A DNA stretch of 61,212 nt, from NCBI GenBank assembly GCA_030430025.1, contig JAUIGR010000015.1, positions 1 through 61,212 of the forward strand. The letters are read 5' to 3'. Below are positions 8,407-16,764 of this stretch, in pieces; positions within the stretch are counted from its first letter, which is position 1, and each line of letters opens with the position of its first letter. The position numbers and the translations under genes are program-made. The notes beneath the pieces were generated by a model that was not told the origin of the DNA, searched no databases, and saw only the letters and a list, made by a program, of their open reading frames with translations. This stretch comes from Gammaproteobacteria bacterium. Lineage in GTDB: Bacteria > Pseudomonadota > Gammaproteobacteria > Xanthomonadales > Marinicellaceae.

Positions 8407-9417
8407 ATGGAAGAGCGATATAACAATAAGAAATCTTCGCGTATGCGCTGGTGGCTTTATGGTTTGGTGGTTTTTGTTATCACTCAGGTGTTGATGGCAT
8501 TGTATTATGATCAAGAGCCTGAGGTTTTTAATGTTGTTCGTAATGCTGAGGTTCGAGCGGCAAATCATGGTCATGAACCAGTGACCGGATATTATACGGG
8601 GGCTACATTCATGGAGGTGATGGATGTTTTGCTTGGTAAGCCGGGTGGTTATATGGCCAATGATGTGTTGCCTCCATTTGTGATGATGGATAATGTCCCC
8701 AACTGGGAATTTGGTGTATTGGTACAAGTGCGGGATTTGGCACGAGTCATGCGTAATGACATTTCTCGTTCTCAGAGCCAGTCATCGGAAGATGCTGATT
8801 TAGCTGAAGCCGATCCTAAGTTTCATTATGATCATGATTCATGGATTTTGCCGCGGACTGAAGCTGAGTATCGTAAAGGTCAAGAATATTTTCATAATTA
8901 CTTAACCCACATGGCTGATACCACGGATCCGGAAGCACAATTCTTTGCACGTACTGACAATTTAGTGGTTTGGTTGAACTTGGTGGAAAAGCGTTTAGGC
9001 GCTTTGTCCCAGAAATTAAGTGCGAGTGTCGGTCAAGATCGAGTTAATACTGATACAGGCGGCGATGAAGTGGCTACTACCTCAACATATAAACCCAGTG
9101 AGTTGCGAGTGAAAACACCTTGGTTAGAAATAGATGATAATTTTTATGAAGCGCGAGGTGCTACTTGGGCGTTGATTCATTTTATGAAAGCTATTGAGCT
9201 TGATTTTAAAGCAGTTCTTGAAAAGAAAAATGCGCTTGTGTCTTTGCGACAAATCATTCGTGAGCTAGAAGCTACCCAGGATACTATTTGGACACCGATG
9301 ATTTTAAATGGCTCGGGATTCGGTTTTTTTGCTAATCATTCTTTGGTCATGGCTTCTTATATTTCTCGTGCCAATGCGGGTGTGATTGATTTGCGTCAGT
9401 TGTTGGAAGATGGATAG
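8407..9417 (+). CDS. DUF2333 family inner-membrane protein
   Basis: This 336-residue protein has one membrane helix near the start (WWLYGLVVFVITQVLMALYY) and a large soluble, probably periplasmic, domain. Matching signs include GYYTGATFMEVMDVLLGKPGGYMAND, the RDLARVMRNDISRSQSQS segment, and a final SYISRANAGVIDLRQLLEDG. These fit the DUF2333 family of gammaproteobacteria, whose function is not known. The ATG was chosen over a TTG nine bases upstream. Its stop is only five bases from the end of the convergent ArnT-like gene. Confidence 0.85.
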   Translation: MEERYNNKKSSRMRWWLYGLVVFVITQVLMALYYDQEPEVFNVVRNAEVRAANHGHEPVTGYYTGATFMEVMDVLLGKPGGYMANDVLPPFVMMDNVPNWEFGVLVQVRDLARVMRNDISRSQSQSSEDADLAEADPKFHYDHDSWILPRTEAEYRKGQEYFHNYLTHMADTTDPEAQFFARTDNLVVWLNLVEKRLGALSQKLSASVGQDRVNTDTGGDEVATTSTYKPSELRVKTPWLEIDDNFYEARGATWALIHFMKAIELDFKAVLEKKNALVSLRQIIRELEATQDTIWTPMILNGSGFGFFANHSLVMASYISRANAGVIDLRQLLEDG

Positions 9418-9422
9418 TTGGG

Positions 9423-11147
9423 TCAATGAATTCGGTGGCTGACTTGATATGACCCATCGGTGAGTTGTGCTTTGATTTGTGTGCTGTCAGTTACACAGTT
9501 TTGACAGTGAAAGTAGTGAAGTTGATATTTTTCTTTGGGCAATGGGTTAAACATGGAATGCCCTTCAGTGGATTGGGGTTGTAGATTCAGCAGTTGTCCA
9601 GTTGATGTAAGCGCTAAGGTATCAATTTGCTTAGGTTTAGCTAATACCCATCCACTTAAGTTTTGTTCATTCAGTTCAGCATAGAACAATAAAGGCAACG
9701 CACAATCTCCATTAAATGAGGGTTCGAAATAGTGATAAATTCGACTGCCCTGACGAATATCAGTTTGTGCTAACCAGCGGATACCGCTACTTTGTTGGCA
9801 TAACCTCATAAAGTAATCGACTTGCTGTTCTAGCTTAAGACTGGTTTGTTCAATGACGAGTAAGTCGGTTGATTTAAAAGGATCTGTGAGCAGTAGGTTC
9901 ATTACTTCTAGTTGTTGGCTTCGACCATGTTTATCATTAAGTGTATGTGCCATGGTTTTGATGTTTTTATAGGGTGAGTGATATAGTAGGGCTGCTGCGG
10001 TCATGAAATGATCGGTAATGATCCTGGTTTTTTGATGCTGTTCTCTTAATGTGGTTGTCTCTTTTGCCAATAATTGAGCGCCCATTGCATTGTTGGTGAT
10101 TCTCATATTGGTGGCTGAAGGTGGTGTTTCATAGAGCCAGAACAATAACAGCATTAATGCGAATGCATGTGTTAGCCAGCCACTCCAAAGCGTCCAATTC
10201 AGTTGCCTGCTAGGGCGCCAGATAATGACAGCAAATACCAGTCCATATGAAAGCAGAGGCCAATGTAGATTCAATCTGAGGTTGTCTGAGAAAAATCCCA
10301 AGAGAGCATAGAGCAACCAATGTAATATGGCAGCCAGTACAACTGCTTTTTGGCGTTTTGTTAATTGTTTGAATGTTAATATGCCTTTGAACCATAAAGC
10401 AAAAACCAGTGGTGTACAAACTATTAACTGTACGATAAAAAACCAAAAGTGATCTGCTTGAAACATCCATGGATGGCGTTCATCGAACTGAAATGATAAC
10501 AGCGGGAAATTGTGCTGCAGGTTAAAAATCAAAATTGGTACTAATCCCAAAAGTGATATGGGTAGGCTAATGGAAATCAGTTTTCGGCAAGCTGGGTGCT
10601 CTTTATGATAGTAAAGTGTGGTTGCTGCAAAAATAAAGATGAAGAACCAGAAGCGTACATGTACATTGATGCCACAGGCGATAGATAAACCCAATGCTAT
10701 AAAATAGATTGAATGATCTTTTTTCAGTGTAAGTAAGGTTAAATAAACGGTTAAGAAGGCAAAAAAGAGCAACCAAACATCAGGTAAAGCCAAAATTGAA
10801 ACCACGCCAACCAATGGTAAAGCCCAGATCAAACCGAATGCAGATTTGCCCTGTTGAGGCGAAATTAATCCATTAATGGCCAATGTCAACCAAGGAATAC
10901 TCAAAGCTGCCAGCCAAGGTATCAATCTCAAAAAAGCCGGGTGATGAGGGAAAATAGATTCGCTCAATGCCAGTAGCCAGGCAGTCCAGCCTGGTAACTC
11001 AGCATATGACCAATCCAGGTGTTGACCTTCGAGCCAATAAAATGCTTCATCAGTGAATAGGTCATACTGTGACAGTACAGCCAGTTGCAGAGCAGCCAGG
11101 AATGTATAGACCAAGGTTTGTGTCAAGCCTGGCCGGTTAGTTAGCAT
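9423..11147 (-). CDS. ArnT-like (GT39/PMT family) membrane glycosyltransferase
   Basis: The protein is 574 residues with about a dozen membrane helices in the first 380 and a soluble C-terminal domain. The first periplasmic loop reads LFTDEAFYWLEGQHLDWSYAELPGWTAWLLA; D-E-A-x-Y-W is the catalytic acidic signature of the ArnT/PMT_2 family, and Y-x-x-x-P-G is also typical. Family members transfer sugars from polyprenyl phosphate to lipid A or other acceptors in the periplasm. The start overlaps the end of the lytic transglycosylase gene (ATGCTAA), so the two are probably one transcript. Acceptor and sugar are unknown; lipid A aminoarabinose is not implied because no arn genes are nearby. Confidence 0.85.
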   Translation of the reverse strand: MLTNRPGLTQTLVYTFLAALQLAVLSQYDLFTDEAFYWLEGQHLDWSYAELPGWTAWLLALSESIFPHHPAFLRLIPWLAALSIPWLTLAINGLISPQQGKSAFGLIWALPLVGVVSILALPDVWLLFFAFLTVYLTLLTLKKDHSIYFIALGLSIACGINVHVRFWFFIFIFAATTLYYHKEHPACRKLISISLPISLLGLVPILIFNLQHNFPLLSFQFDERHPWMFQADHFWFFIVQLIVCTPLVFALWFKGILTFKQLTKRQKAVVLAAILHWLLYALLGFFSDNLRLNLHWPLLSYGLVFAVIIWRPSRQLNWTLWSGWLTHAFALMLLLFWLYETPPSATNMRITNNAMGAQLLAKETTTLREQHQKTRIITDHFMTAAALLYHSPYKNIKTMAHTLNDKHGRSQQLEVMNLLLTDPFKSTDLLVIEQTSLKLEQQVDYFMRLCQQSSGIRWLAQTDIRQGSRIYHYFEPSFNGDCALPLLFYAELNEQNLSGWVLAKPKQIDTLALTSTGQLLNLQPQSTEGHSMFNPLPKEKYQLHYFHCQNCVTDSTQIKAQLTDGSYQVSHRIH

Positions 11148-12442
11148 TTTGGCAATTTAAGCTTTTTACCTGCGTTAATTAAATAGCGTGGGGCTTTGAT
11201 GTTGTTCAAACGAGCAATTTCTTGTTGGTTTGTACATTTGAACTTGCGGGAAATACTGTTTAAAGAATCACCTTTTTTGATGCGGTAATAAGTGTATTCG
11301 GGACGATCAGGAAAGTCAGCTTGGTGGATGATTTTAGCTAACTGCATCAAATCATTATCCTGACAGTTTTTGTCATAAATATTTTTTAACTGTTGGGGAA
11401 TGACAATGGTGGTGTTGGTTTTGATGACTTTATTGGCCTTCATGCTGGCGTTTAAGTTGCGCAATATGCGATACCATCCCATTTCATTGTCATGTTGTCC
11501 AAAGCAAACAGCGAGTTCTGATAAAGAGGTTTCTCGGCTGGTGTTTATTGATGTTGTTTTACCTTCATGGGCTTTTAAAGTGACATTGTATTTTTGTGGC
11601 TCATCAAAAATCATCATTGCAGAGAGTACGGTAGCAATGTAGTGTTGTGTCTCTGTTGGTAAGTCATAGAAGAAATCGCTGTGCCAAATATCAATGTTGT
11701 TATGTTTTTTGTTTAAACGTTTGAAACGATTTTCGCCAGAGTTATAGGCAGCCAGAATTTTGGCATAATTATCTCCATAGGATTGGCGTTGTTCATCTAT
11801 GTATTGAGCCGCACCTTGTGCTGCTTTACCAGGGTGATAACGGGCATCGTAGTCACCAATGGTGCCGCTGACACCAAAACGACGTGCTGTTGCTGGCATG
11901 AATTGGAACAATCCACTGGCTCCAGCTTTGGATGTGGAGTGTACACGCCCTCCGGATTCTTGGGCAATGATTGCGAGTACTAAAGATTCTGGAATATCTA
12001 GTTTTTTGAACGGAGGGTAAACATCTGTTTTTAGGAATTGGTAATTATTCCATGTTTCAATCAATTGCGGGCGTTTCCATGTAAGCCATTCATTGAGTGT
12101 AGCTTGGATACGTTCATTATTCAGGCGATTATCTTGAAACAGATGTTGACCATTATGATTGGTAGTAGGATGTTTGGGTAATTCAGCAATCGATTGTGCT
12201 TCAGGTAGCGGGTTGTTTGCTTTTTCTTGTTGTGGGGTGATCATCCATGTTTTTAGATAAGCTTCCAGTTCGTTTAAGCAGACTTCATTATTTTGACATC
12301 GTTCGATTTTTGAGATCAACTCTACACTGTTGATAGGCAAATTGTCTGTTGGTTTAACTTGAGTGACGACATCCGGTTTACTTGGGCTAAATTGACAAGC
12401 TGTGATGAATGCTAAAAGAACTGAGATCGAAATTTGTTTCAT
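11141..12442 (-). CDS. MltD-like membrane-bound lytic murein transglycosylase with LysM
   Basis: The 433-residue precursor has a lipoprotein signal ending in LLAFITAC (Cys16). The SLT family 1 domain runs about residues 140-260. Its catalytic glutamate is in AIIAQESGG (Glu162), followed by GLFQFMPATARRFG and AAYNSGENRF, all hallmark MltD/Slt70 motifs. A C-terminal LysM domain (YYRIKKGDSLNSISRKFKC) should bind peptidoglycan glycan strands. It cleaves murein beta-1,4 bonds to 1,6-anhydro products at the outer membrane. E. coli MltD has two LysM repeats; here one is clear, and a weaker one may lie at residues 305-350 (ETSLSELAVCFGQ...NTTIVIPQQL). Confidence 0.9.
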   Translation of the reverse strand: MKQISISVLLAFITACQFSPSKPDVVTQVKPTDNLPINSVELISKIERCQNNEVCLNELEAYLKTWMITPQQEKANNPLPEAQSIAELPKHPTTNHNGQHLFQDNRLNNERIQATLNEWLTWKRPQLIETWNNYQFLKTDVYPPFKKLDIPESLVLAIIAQESGGRVHSTSKAGASGLFQFMPATARRFGVSGTIGDYDARYHPGKAAQGAAQYIDEQRQSYGDNYAKILAAYNSGENRFKRLNKKHNNIDIWHSDFFYDLPTETQHYIATVLSAMMIFDEPQKYNVTLKAHEGKTTSINTSRETSLSELAVCFGQHDNEMGWYRILRNLNASMKANKVIKTNTTIVIPQQLKNIYDKNCQDNDLMQLAKIIHQADFPDRPEYTYYRIKKGDSLNSISRKFKCTNQQEIARLNNIKAPRYLINAGKKLKLPKC

Positions 12443-12510
12443 AAAGAGGTTTGCAGGTGGTTAACGTATTGTGTATTATCAGTATTTTAAGGCTGACATC
12501 AAGCAACAGC

Positions 12511-12951
12511 ATGAATTTCGCAAGTACAGTCAAAGCATTACTAAAGCTAGATACCATTCGGCAGGCTCTATCAGAAGAGGAACAAAAAGAGTTGAATCTG
12601 GCGATCACTGAGTTAATGTTAGAAATGATTAGAGCGGATTTTATAGAACTGCATAAAGAGAAAAAAGTATTGATTGAGTTGCTGTCAGAGTCATTTAATA
12701 TGGAGCGAAATGTGGTGCTAGCACACATTGAAAAAGCTGAATTAAGGGCAGACTTTTCGCTTTCTATTAAAACGCAAACGAATGTGATCAATAATTACCT
12801 CAATAAAACAGAAAAAGCTGTTTTATTGAAAAATATGTGGCTATTAGCTAAAGCTGATGATGAACTGCATTTGTTAGAAACACAATTGATCGATAAAGCA
12901 GGCCAATTATTAGGTTTTTCTCCGCAAGAGTTGAGTGGTCTGTGCCAATGA
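12511..12951 (+). CDS. TerB-like small helical protein
   Basis: This acidic, all-helical protein of about 146 residues starts MNFASTVKALLKLD and ends KAGQLLGFSPQELSGLCQ. The C-terminal half (LLKNMWLLAKADDELHLLETQLIDKAGQLLGF) has the TerB-type pattern: an AD-x-D/E-E segment followed by E-x-x-x-I and an LG-(I/F)S ending. TerB-like proteins bind metal or act in membrane-stress complexes; the exact role is unknown. The start was placed at an internal ATG because the 20 residues before it resemble upstream non-coding sequence. No strong ribosome-binding site is visible. It is divergent from the MltD-like gene, sharing a short promoter region. Confidence 0.6.
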   Translation: MNFASTVKALLKLDTIRQALSEEEQKELNLAITELMLEMIRADFIELHKEKKVLIELLSESFNMERNVVLAHIEKAELRADFSLSIKTQTNVINNYLNKTEKAVLLKNMWLLAKADDELHLLETQLIDKAGQLLGFSPQELSGLCQ

Positions 12952-13122
12952 TTGTTAATTACTTGTTGATGAAAGCATGCGGATTGATATATTAGTCGGT
13001 AAAATAAAATTCAATCATCAATTTTCAGTAAAGCCAGGTTGTTTTGATGATTTTTTTCGGGCAAACTTTGGTATGTGTTTGAGGCTGATTTTTTCAGAAC
13101 TAGGTCATTATAGGGGGAGCGT

Positions 13123-14211
13123 ATGGACTTAACACATTTTTTAAAAATCATGCGGGAAACAAATGGTTCTGACATGTACTTATCAACGGGAGCACCTATC
13201 AGTGTAAAAACTGAAGGAACCTTAAACGCCCTTAGTAGTACGGGGCTGCCACCAGGCATCATTCAACAAATTGCTCATTCTTTGATGAATGAGGAACAAA
13301 ACAAGGAGTTTGAAAATACCAATGAGTGTAATCTGGCAGTATCCATCAAGGGAGTTGGTCGGTTCAGGGTGAATGTCTTTCGACAGCGTGGTGAAGTCAG
13401 CATGGTCATACGAACCATTAAGAGTGAAATTCCTAAACTCAATGAACTCAATATGCCTTTACATTTGTATGATCTGATTCTAGAAAAAAGAGGGTTGATA
13501 TTGGTTGTGGGTGCGACGGGCTCGGGTAAGTCGACCACTATGGCATCAATGATTGATTATCGTAATAGTAACAAAACTGGACATATTTTGACGGTTGAAG
13601 ATCCAATTGAATATATTCACAGACACAAAAAATCTGTGGTTAATCAGCGAGAGATTGGCATAGATACGCTTGGTTACGGACCTGCATTGAAAAATGCTTT
13701 GCGTGAAGCGCCTGATTTGATATTGATTGGTGAAATTAATGATGCTGAGACTATGGAAGCGGCTATTTCTTTTGCCGAAACTGGTCATTTGTGTATGGCA
13801 ACGTTGCATGCAAATAACTCTGACCAAGCAATGGAACGTGCGTTGAACTTTTTTCCGAGTGACATGCATAAAAACGTACTGATGAATATGGCATTGAATC
13901 TTCGTGCAGTCGTCTCTCAACGTCTTGTCGTTGATGTTCATGGTAAACGCAGACCGGCTTGCGAGGTGTTATTAAACAGTCCGCAAATTCGAGAGTTGAT
14001 CAGAAAGGGAGAAATCAACGAACTCAAACCAGCGATGGAAAATTCATTGGCAGAGGGAATGCAAACATTTGATCAAGCCTTGTATGACATGTACAAAGAC
14101 GGTATTATTACTTTAGAAGAAGCGCTCAGCAATGCTGATTCTCGTCAGGGTTTGGAGGTGCGTATCAATTTATCTAGCGAAGAAGATTCAGGTTCAGACG
14201 ATTATTTTTGA
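13123..14211 (+). CDS. pilU: PilU-like type IV pilus retraction ATPase
   Basis: The protein is 362 residues. Walker A is GATGSGKST (130-138), the Asp box is LTVEDPIEYIH, the Walker B region is LILIGEINDAETM (about 200-210) and the His box is ETGHLCMATLH. The sequence fits the PilT/PilU subgroup, and the acidic C-terminal tail (SSEEDSGSDDYF) with LEEALSNADS is PilU-like rather than PilT-like. It would work with PilT to retract pili from the cytoplasmic side. A strong GGGGGAG site precedes the ATG. Unusually, the Asp-box arginine of the family GE(I/M)RD motif is asparagine here. No pilT lies next to it in this window. Confidence 0.88.
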   Translation: MDLTHFLKIMRETNGSDMYLSTGAPISVKTEGTLNALSSTGLPPGIIQQIAHSLMNEEQNKEFENTNECNLAVSIKGVGRFRVNVFRQRGEVSMVIRTIKSEIPKLNELNMPLHLYDLILEKRGLILVVGATGSGKSTTMASMIDYRNSNKTGHILTVEDPIEYIHRHKKSVVNQREIGIDTLGYGPALKNALREAPDLILIGEINDAETMEAAISFAETGHLCMATLHANNSDQAMERALNFFPSDMHKNVLMNMALNLRAVVSQRLVVDVHGKRRPACEVLLNSPQIRELIRKGEINELKPAMENSLAEGMQTFDQALYDMYKDGIITLEEALSNADSRQGLEVRINLSSEEDSGSDDYF

Positions 14212-14277
14212 TATAGACAGTATCGCTAACTAACTATTAATATCTGGCCCTCCGTACCTTTATCTTGTGGGATCTGC

Positions 14278-14305
14278 TTGTCTGAGTTGCTTTTGTGTAT
14301 TATAT
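14278..14305 (+). promoter_or_regulatory. Candidate promoter for AlkP-superfamily gene
   Basis: TTGTCT and TTATAT are 16 bases apart and end about 25 bases before the start codon. Judged by eye only. Confidence 0.35.
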
Positions 14306-14329
14306 GGAATTTTGAAATAAGGTTTCTTA

Positions 14330-16444
14330 ATGAATAAAAAACAACTGTTGTTGCGTTTGGCTGTGGCTTTGGTGTCATTGACGGTTACACTGTCTGTCTA
14401 CGTGACACATTTGATTTATTTTAACCAAAGAGAATATTTTGCTCATTACTTTTTGGATTTAATCATTCAACCTGTCATCATGGTAGCAGTTGTCGGGTTG
14501 GCATTATTTCTGGTTTTTGCTCTATTTCCTCGTTTCATATTGAAGTTCATTACCTCAATTTTATTGATTGCCGCCATTTTATTTTGGTTCCATTCTGATC
14601 TGTTTGTTATCAGTTATGGTGTTCTTGATGGATCAAAAATTGATTTTTCAATGTTTGATAAAAGAGGGAATATTGAATTAGCTATTGGAAGTTTGGCATT
14701 GCTTCTTGCGCTGATATTTCAGCAGTTTGTTAATCGGCATTTTGCATTCATTGTAGGAATTATTCTCTTTGCACAGGTGCTTTTGGTTGGTGTTAAAGTT
14801 ATTGAAGAACCTGAAGATAAAGTGATACCTGTTGGAGTGGATCAAGAGTTCTACAAGTATTCTTCAGAGAAAAACATCATTATCATCATTTTAGATACTT
14901 TTGGAGCTGAATATTTTCACAAAATCCTTGAAAGGAACCCTGAATTTAAGGATATGTATCAAGGTTTTGTAAGTTACCGTGATGCGATCAGTAATTATCC
15001 AGCTACGAAGGGTAGTTTGCCATCTTTATTGACGGGGCAAATGATTCCAAAGGATGCAATCATGAAAGATTTTATTGAATACGATGTGGGACAAAAGGGC
15101 ATGCCAGCAGTATTTGAACAGAATGGATATGATGTCAGCGTTATTTCCACATATTCATGGTTTAAGAACTTCTATCCACGGCGTTTCTTATTTGAACCAC
15201 CACTAGATCCTGAGCAAATAACGAGATTCAATGGTGCATTGCTGTTAGATTATGCCCTGTTCAGACTGGCTCCACATATATTGAAGAAGCGAGTTTATAA
15301 CAATGGATTATGGTTGATTTCTAATTACCTGGCGTTTAAAACTGAGCTTCCTGCTACACAGTCTGAACAAGCTCATATGTTTTTAGATTTAATGACAGAA
15401 CAATCTGAGGTAGGTGATGATAATCCAAGGTTTAAATTGATACACATTCTGACTCCTCACCCACCATTCGTTTATGATGAAAACTGTGTCAAGAGAGCTG
15501 TCAGCAATAGTATGTCAGGTGATCATTTAATGATGCAGCAGTCATTGTGTGCACTTAAAAAAACGAATGAGTTATTACAAAAATACAAAGAAATTGGTGT
15601 ATATGATAACTCTGTGATCATCGTTGCTTCGGACCATGGTTCTCGGATGTTTGATGATCGGTCGTTAACAGGATTTCCTTCATATTTTGAAATGAATAGT
15701 GCTGGAATCATGTTCATGATAAAAGGTATGGAGCAGAATGGAAAGTTTAAAGAGGTTGATCAGCCATTTTCTCTTTTAGAACTTTACAGTAACATAACAA
15801 ATCCAGCCTTGCATGCTACCTCGTATGATGAGATGTTTGATCAAAATAGACTCTTTTATTCTTATAGAAATAATGCTAAAGGTGGTAAAAGAATGATCAA
15901 TGATGGAGCGCTTTATAGAGTCAATGCAGATTATAGAAATAAGGCCAGTTGGGAGTTAAAGGAGTTAATTGCTAATGGCTGCCAACCGGAAGAATTTCCG
16001 CTCCAAATGACTTTTAGTTCAAATGCCAGAGCGCATTATTGTGCCCGATATGGGTTCGGTTTGGCATCATCTGAAAATGATGGTGTGCTGGCAGAGAGTG
16101 TTGATTCGCGGATTACTTTTAAGATTAATACAGATGTTGCATATGTTGATAATGAGTTTTCATTAGCGCTCACATTTAAACCTTTTTTGTTCGAAAGACA
16201 GCAAGAGATTAATTTATTGGTATATTTGAATAACAGTAAAATTGGTGAAATTTTGGTCAATCAAAATGGGGAACAAACTCATCAGTTTGACTTTTCAGGT
16301 GAGTTATTTGTTTCAACAGGCTTACAAGAGTTAAAAATGCTCATGCCTGATTTAAAGCCAGTAAAACAGTTTGATCTCAGCAGTGGTAGTAGTGTTTTGG
16401 GTGTGGTTCTTAAGTCAGTGCTTGTCAGCCAAAAAGAACCATAA
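14330..16444 (+). CDS. Membrane-anchored alkaline-phosphatase-superfamily (sulfatase/LTA-synthase-like) transferase
   Basis: The 704-residue protein has four or five membrane helices up to about residue 160. A periplasmic AlkP-fold domain follows: IIIIILDTFGAEYF (first metal-ligand Asp), then NYPATKGSLPSLLTG, where the Thr sits at the nucleophile position of LTA-synthase/MdoB-like enzymes. LTPHPPFVYDENC and VIIVASDHGSRM complete the metal site. The last 130 residues look like a beta-rich extra domain (INLLVYLNNSKIGEILVNQNG). Such enzymes move phosphoglycerol, phosphoethanolamine or similar groups onto glycans or lipids. It precedes a CDP-amidate-type operon, so a phospho-group transfer to a surface glycan is likely. 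Substrate unknown. Confidence 0.82.
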   Translation: MNKKQLLLRLAVALVSLTVTLSVYVTHLIYFNQREYFAHYFLDLIIQPVIMVAVVGLALFLVFALFPRFILKFITSILLIAAILFWFHSDLFVISYGVLDGSKIDFSMFDKRGNIELAIGSLALLLALIFQQFVNRHFAFIVGIILFAQVLLVGVKVIEEPEDKVIPVGVDQEFYKYSSEKNIIIIILDTFGAEYFHKILERNPEFKDMYQGFVSYRDAISNYPATKGSLPSLLTGQMIPKDAIMKDFIEYDVGQKGMPAVFEQNGYDVSVISTYSWFKNFYPRRFLFEPPLDPEQITRFNGALLLDYALFRLAPHILKKRVYNNGLWLISNYLAFKTELPATQSEQAHMFLDLMTEQSEVGDDNPRFKLIHILTPHPPFVYDENCVKRAVSNSMSGDHLMMQQSLCALKKTNELLQKYKEIGVYDNSVIIVASDHGSRMFDDRSLTGFPSYFEMNSAGIMFMIKGMEQNGKFKEVDQPFSLLELYSNITNPALHATSYDEMFDQNRLFYSYRNNAKGGKRMINDGALYRVNADYRNKASWELKELIANGCQPEEFPLQMTFSSNARAHYCARYGFGLASSENDGVLAESVDSRITFKINTDVAYVDNEFSLALTFKPFLFERQQEINLLVYLNNSKIGEILVNQNGEQTHQFDFSGELFVSTGLQELKMLMPDLKPVKQFDLSSGSSVLGVVLKSVLVSQKEP

Positions 16445-16478
16445 TGCATGTGTTAGCTAAAAATGATGTGTTTATTAC

Positions 16479-16506
16479 TTGGATTTAGCTCTGATCGTTA
16501 TATAAT
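16479..16506 (+). promoter_or_regulatory. Candidate sigma-70 promoter for the glutamine kinase operon
   Basis: TTGGAT and a perfect TATAAT are separated by 16 bases. The ATG of the next small gene is 34 bases after the -10 box. This suggests that the genes from 16540 on form their own transcript, apart from the AlkP gene. Confidence 0.55.
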
Positions 16507-16539
16507 TCTCAGTTTGTTGCACTCAAGGAGCTTAATAGT

Positions 16540-16749
16540 ATGCGTTTATTAAAGGTATTCGCTTGTCTAATGATTTTACTGCCTGGTGTTTCATGGAGTT
16601 ATATTGATCCAGGTTCTGGTAGTGCCATCATGTCTGCCATCATAGGTTTTTTTGTTGCTATTGGGCTTTTTATTAAAACTTTTTGGTATAAGATAAAAGC
16701 GGTTTTCACTGGTAAAAAACGGCAAGATGACGTTGAATCCGAAGAATAG
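16540..16749 (+). CDS. Small membrane protein with YIDPGSGS motif
   Basis: The protein has 69 residues: a signal-like first helix (LLKVFACLMILLPGVSWS), then YIDPGSGSAIMSAIIGFFVAIGLFIKTFWYKIK, a second hydrophobic helix with a basic cytoplasmic end. A strong AAGGAG site precedes the ATG. Small proteins with this Y-I-D-P-G-(S/T)-G-S segment are common beside AlkP-superfamily transferases and cell-surface glycan genes. The function is unknown; a partner subunit for the upstream or downstream membrane enzyme is possible. The next gene begins 15 bases after the stop. Confidence 0.8.
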   Translation: MRLLKVFACLMILLPGVSWSYIDPGSGSAIMSAIIGFFVAIGLFIKTFWYKIKAVFTGKKRQDDVESEE

Positions 16750-16764
16750 GAGGACCTATTTCTC

